This document shows, one piece after another, positions 61,393-64,000 of a stretch of DNA of 64,000 nucleotides. The stretch lies in contig NZ_WHNZ01000022.1 in NCBI RefSeq assembly GCF_013141725.1, positions 248,001 through 312,000 on the forward strand, in the 5' to 3' direction. Within the stretch, counting starts at the first letter, position 1. The number at the start of each line of letters is the position of its first letter. Position numbers and translations under genes: made by a program. The notes under the pieces are model-generated. The model saw only the letters and a program-made list of their open reading frames with translations, did not search any database and had not been told where the DNA came from. This DNA comes from Paenibacillus planticolens (lineage in GTDB: Bacteria > Bacillota > Bacilli > Paenibacillales > NBRC-103111).

Positions 61393-62742
61393 TTAGTTGC
61401 CGAAAAAGGTGCCATAGAGCAAGTAGGCATTAAGGACCGCAATCAATATCGCTACAAACCAACTTAAAACTACCATCCACTTCGGCGCAACAAGTTCACC
61501 CATCTTCTTGCGATCCGAAGTAAACTTAACAAGCGGGATAACGGCAAATGAAAGCTGCAGAGACAAGATGACCTGACTCAAAATAAGTAAATCCGTAGCA
61601 CCGCTATCTCCGTAAATGCCTATTACAATGACCGCTGGGATAATTGCAATCATACGTGTAATTAAACGGCGCAACCACGGTGAGAGCCTGATATTCAAGA
61701 ACCCCTCCATAACGATCTGACCGGCTAAGGTGCCTGTAAGGGTTGAATTTTGCCCGGAAGCAAGCAATGCGACAGCAAATAAAATACTCGCGGCGCCAGT
61801 ACCGAGCATTGGCCCCAACAGATAATAAGCATCTTGGATTTCAGCTACTTGCTTGCCTGCCGAGTGAAAGGCCGCTGCGGACAGAATGAGAATAGCCGCG
61901 TTGACGAACAGCGCCAGCATTAAAGCTACGGTAGAGTCAATCGTTGAGAATTTAATCGCTTCGCGTTTGCCTTGAATCGTTGGTTCAATTTTACGTGTTT
62001 GGACGATTGAAGAATGTAAATATAAATTATGAGGCATGACTGTCGCACCCAATATACCAAGAGCAATATATAACATAGCAGGGTTGGTTACAATTTCAGT
62101 TCTAGGAATGAAGCCCGCTGCCACAGCCGCAAAATCAGGTCTCGAAAAAATCAATTCCATCACGAAGCAAAAGGTTATAAGGGCAATCAGACTGATGACC
62201 ATTGCTTCAATGTAACGGAAGCCTCTTTTTTGCAGCAAAAGAACTAACAGAACGTCTATGGACGTTAAAATGACACCATAAATGAGTGGAATTCCGAACA
62301 ACAAATACAAGGCAATCGCTGCGCCGATGACTTCAGCTAAATCACAGGCCGCAATCGCTAATTCACATAATATCCAAAGCACAAACGACACAGGCTTACT
62401 ATAATGATCCCGGCAAGCTTGCGCCAAGTCACGTCCCGTAACAATGCCTAAACGGCCGGCTAAACCCTGCAGGAGAATAGCCATCAAGTTTGAAATTAAG
62501 ATCACGGACAAGAGCGTATAACCAAATTGCGAACCCCCTGCCAGGGAAGTCGCCCAGTTGCCGGGATCCATATACCCTACGGCTACCAGGTAACCAGGAC
62601 CAACGAAAGCAAGCAATTTCCGGAAAAACCCCGCCTTCTTAGGCACTTGCATACTTTGATGAACTTCAGGCAGGCTGGGCATCGGGGATTTTCTTTTCCA
62701 GCCTTTTCGTTCCTGCTCAGATTCTTTATAAGCAACTTCCAT
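61393..62742 (-). CDS. mntH: Nramp-family manganese transporter MntH
   Basis: MntH is a proton-coupled importer of Mn(II). The 449-residue protein has about eleven helices, the metal-binding motif [14 protein letters not shown] in helix 1, the helix 6 motif [12 protein letters not shown] with its His, and [23 protein letters not shown]. The ATG at 62742 follows AAGGG; an earlier in-frame start is rejected. Two MntR-like boxes lie upstream, supporting manganese repression. Confidence 0.96.
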   Translation of the reverse strand: MEVAYKESEQERKGWKRKSPMPSLPEVHQSMQVPKKAGFFRKLLAFVGPGYLVAVGYMDPGNWATSLAGGSQFGYTLLSVILISNLMAILLQGLAGRLGIVTGRDLAQACRDHYSKPVSFVLWILCELAIAACDLAEVIGAAIALYLLFGIPLIYGVILTSIDVLLVLLLQKRGFRYIEAMVISLIALITFCFVMELIFSRPDFAAVAAGFIPRTEIVTNPAMLYIALGILGATVMPHNLYLHSSIVQTRKIEPTIQGKREAIKFSTIDSTVALMLALFVNAAILILSAAAFHSAGKQVAEIQDAYYLLGPMLGTGAASILFAVALLASGQNSTLTGTLAGQIVMEGFLNIRLSPWLRRLITRMIAIIPAVIVIGIYGDSGATDLLILSQVILSLQLSFAVIPLVKFTSDRKKMGELVAPKWMVVLSWFVAILIAVLNAYLLYGTFFGN

Positions 62743-62773
62743 AAATATACCCTTCTTTCGTAAGACCAATAAT

Positions 62774-62790
62774 GTTGTCCTAAGGAAACT
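62774..62790 (-). promoter_or_regulatory. MntR-like box downstream of the mntH -10 element
   Basis: The plus-strand text GTTGTCCTAAGGAAACT matches the Bacillus MntR box TTTGCCTTAAGGAAACT at 14 of 17 positions. It lies between the TATAAT at 62807-62802 and the mntH start codon, a position suited to repression. Confidence 0.65.
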
Positions 62791-62821
62791 TTTTATTTAG
62801 AATTATACTATATAAACCTAT

Positions 62822-62838
62822 ACTATGCTATAGGCAAA
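62822..62838 (-). promoter_or_regulatory. Second MntR-like box over the mntH -35 region
   Basis: TTTGCCTATAGCATAGT (minus strand) matches the MntR box well in its left half and overlaps the expected -35 position for the TATAAT at 62807-62802. It is weaker than the first box. Confidence 0.45.
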
Positions 62839-62904
62839 CACTTATGTGCATAGGAAATAAATTTTCCCATGGGAAAAACTCAACAAAAAGGAGCTCCACC
62901 TTAG

Positions 62905-63405
62905 ATGAACATTCGTCCCATTGCTAATAATCAAGAGCTGCACGAAGCTCATGACATTGAAATTGCGGTATATGCCAAAGAATCCGCGGCGACTTTGGAA
63001 GCTTTTCAGATGAGAAAGCAGGTGTTCGGCGCCTATTTTCTTGTGGCTGAAACTGGGGCTGATTCCAAACATCCAATCGTCGGAGTAGCAAATGGTGTGA
63101 GACTGAATCATAAAGACCTCTCTGATGAGAGCATTAAACAAGGTGTCGAGTATGATGTTAACGGAAGTTATTTTTGTTTGTTAACAATTGCCGTACATCC
63201 GAACTATCAACGGAAAGGCGTCGCCACGAATCTTCTCCAGGAGATAATCCGGAAAGCCAAAGAGGAAGGATTAAAGGGCATAGTTTTAATGTGCGAAGCG
63301 CATTTGATATCATTCTATGAAAAAAACGGATTTTGTTACCTCTCCCCGTCAGCCTCCGAGCATGGAGGGGCCGAGTGGCATGAAATGCATTTGATGTGGG
63401 AATGA
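62905..63405 (+). CDS. GNAT-family N-acetyltransferase
   Basis: This 166-residue cytoplasmic enzyme is predicted to transfer acetyl from acetyl-CoA to an unknown amine. It shows the acetyl-CoA motif A AVHPNYQRKGVATNLLQE and motif B text VLMCEAHLISFYEKNGF. AAAGGAG precedes the ATG. It is divergent from mntH. Confidence 0.92.
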   Translation: MNIRPIANNQELHEAHDIEIAVYAKESAATLEAFQMRKQVFGAYFLVAETGADSKHPIVGVANGVRLNHKDLSDESIKQGVEYDVNGSYFCLLTIAVHPNYQRKGVATNLLQEIIRKAKEEGLKGIVLMCEAHLISFYEKNGFCYLSPSASEHGGAEWHEMHLMWE

Positions 63406-63505
63406 GATCGCCTCATACTCAAGCTTCTTCGGACTCAGCAGTAAAAAATCATACTTCGAAAAGAAGGAATTTATCCTTTTCCTGCGAATATAGTAGTTAA
63501 GTCAT

Positions 63506-63532
63506 CTTTGTATATTTATTAAACAAACAAAG
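63506..63532. promoter_or_regulatory. XylR-like operator upstream of xylB
   Basis: Two 13-base arms at 63506-63518 and 63520-63532 form an inverted repeat matching at about 10 of 13 positions, with the TTTAT-AAACAAAC character of Bacillus XylR operators. A TATAAT at 63555-63560 lies just downstream. Confidence 0.5.
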
Positions 63533-63579
63533 ACTAGCCAGGACATTATTCTATTATAATCAACAAAGGGTGAATTCTT

Positions 63580-64000
63580 ATGTCGTATTTCATGGGCTTA
63601 GATTTAGGAACTTCTGCAGTTAAATGCATTCTTGTGGATGGCACGGGAGCTGTCATCGGCAGCCACAGTGTCGAGTATCCGCTTCAACAGCCTCATCCCG
63701 GTTGGGCCGAGCAGCATCCTGAGGATTGGTGGAACGCCACCATTCAAGGCATCAGCGCTCTCCTGTCCAAAACAAACATCGCCGGCAGCGAAGTCGCGGG
63801 GATTGGTTTCTCCGGACAGATGCACGGTTCTGTCTTCCTTGACGAGGCGCAGCAGGTCATCCGTCCTGCGCTGCTCTGGTGTGATCAGCGCACCGCGGAG
63901 CAGTGCGCCTACATCGAGTCGACCGTCGGCAAAGCCGAGCTCGGCCGACTGACAGGCAACCGGGCGCTGACCGGCTTCACCGCGCCCAAAGTCATTTGGC
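63580..64000 (+). CDS. xylB: Xylulokinase, N-terminal part, cut by window edge
   Basis: This FGGY-family sugar kinase phosphorylates D-xylulose. About 140 N-terminal residues of roughly 500 are present. They include the phosphate-binding GLDLGTSAVKCILVD, the GWAEQHPEDWW motif and GFSGQMHGSVFLD with WCDQRT, which favour xylulokinase over glycerol kinase or gluconokinase. AAAGGGTG precedes the ATG. A XylR-like operator upstream supports xylose control. Confidence 0.9.
   Translation, partial: MSYFMGLDLGTSAVKCILVDGTGAVIGSHSVEYPLQQPHPGWAEQHPEDWWNATIQGISALLSKTNIAGSEVAGIGFSGQMHGSVFLDEAQQVIRPALLWCDQRTAEQCAYIESTVGKAELGRLTGNRALTGFTAPKVIW

Noticed and set aside
63449..63490. Terminator between the GNAT gene and xylB
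   Set aside because: The GAAAAGAAGGA/TCCTTTTC pairing is imperfect and is not followed by a T tract.

Overview
The window looks like a chromosomal segment of an endospore-forming, S-layer-bearing Gram-positive bacterium, most likely Paenibacillus or a close relative. The evidence is a GerA-type germinant receptor operon, a YjcZ-type sporulation microprotein, an SLH-domain surface protein, a copper-amine-oxidase-like stalk domain, a YjbM/RelQ-type small alarmone synthetase, GltC-like and GlnR/MntR-type regulation, and strong AGGAGG ribosome binding sites. No rRNA, tRNA, CRISPR array, prophage or insertion sequence was recognised. Most genes lie on the minus strand. All calls were made by eye from the sequence; no database search was run.

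Layout. 0-7 kb: a truncated RND efflux pump behind a tandem direct repeat, its likely two-component regulators, and the queD-queE-queC genes of 7-deazaguanine synthesis. 7-13.5 kb: a nitroreductase, an acidic protein with three diverged repeats, a 27-residue YjcZ-like gene, a TPR glycosyltransferase coupled to a secreted protein, and a HAD phosphatase. 13.6-21.7 kb: a surface locus made of an SLH protein and a secreted protein of about 2,340 residues, behind a leader with a terminator-like hairpin. 21.8-29 kb: a pseudouridine synthase, an RsmF-type methyltransferase, a membrane thioredoxin and a gerA-type operon in the order A-C-D-B.

29-40 kb: an ABC-2 exporter whose second permease is frameshifted, a DUF309 protein, RelQ, PyrD, a BglG-type antiterminator beside a PTS EIICB, and a sugar ABC importer (binding protein and two permeases, no ATPase) with a promoter-terminator leader. 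40-48 kb: a 44-residue membrane protein, an L,D-transpeptidase, and a three-gene operon of a CHASE2 class III adenylyl cyclase, a secreted FecR-domain protein and an NHL/stalk-domain protein. This operon is the most unusual assembly in the window. 48-54.4 kb: ferredoxin, MobB, DNA polymerase IV, citramalate synthase, a TlpA-like thioredoxin, an MFS exporter and a JAMM peptidase. 54.4-64 kb: amtB with a DUF294 nucleotidyltransferase and a DnaQ-like exonuclease behind a GlnR box, a MerR regulator with a YugP-type protease, a GltC-like regulator divergent from tpx, mntH behind MntR-like boxes, a GNAT enzyme, and the start of xylB behind a XylR-like operator.

The clearest functional units are nitrogen (GlnR box, amtB, DUF294 protein, exonuclease), manganese (MntR boxes, mntH), xylose (operator, xylB), spore biology (gerA operon, yjcZ-like) and envelope (SLH locus, secreted protein with glycosyltransferase, cyclase-FecR-NHL operon, L,D-transpeptidase).
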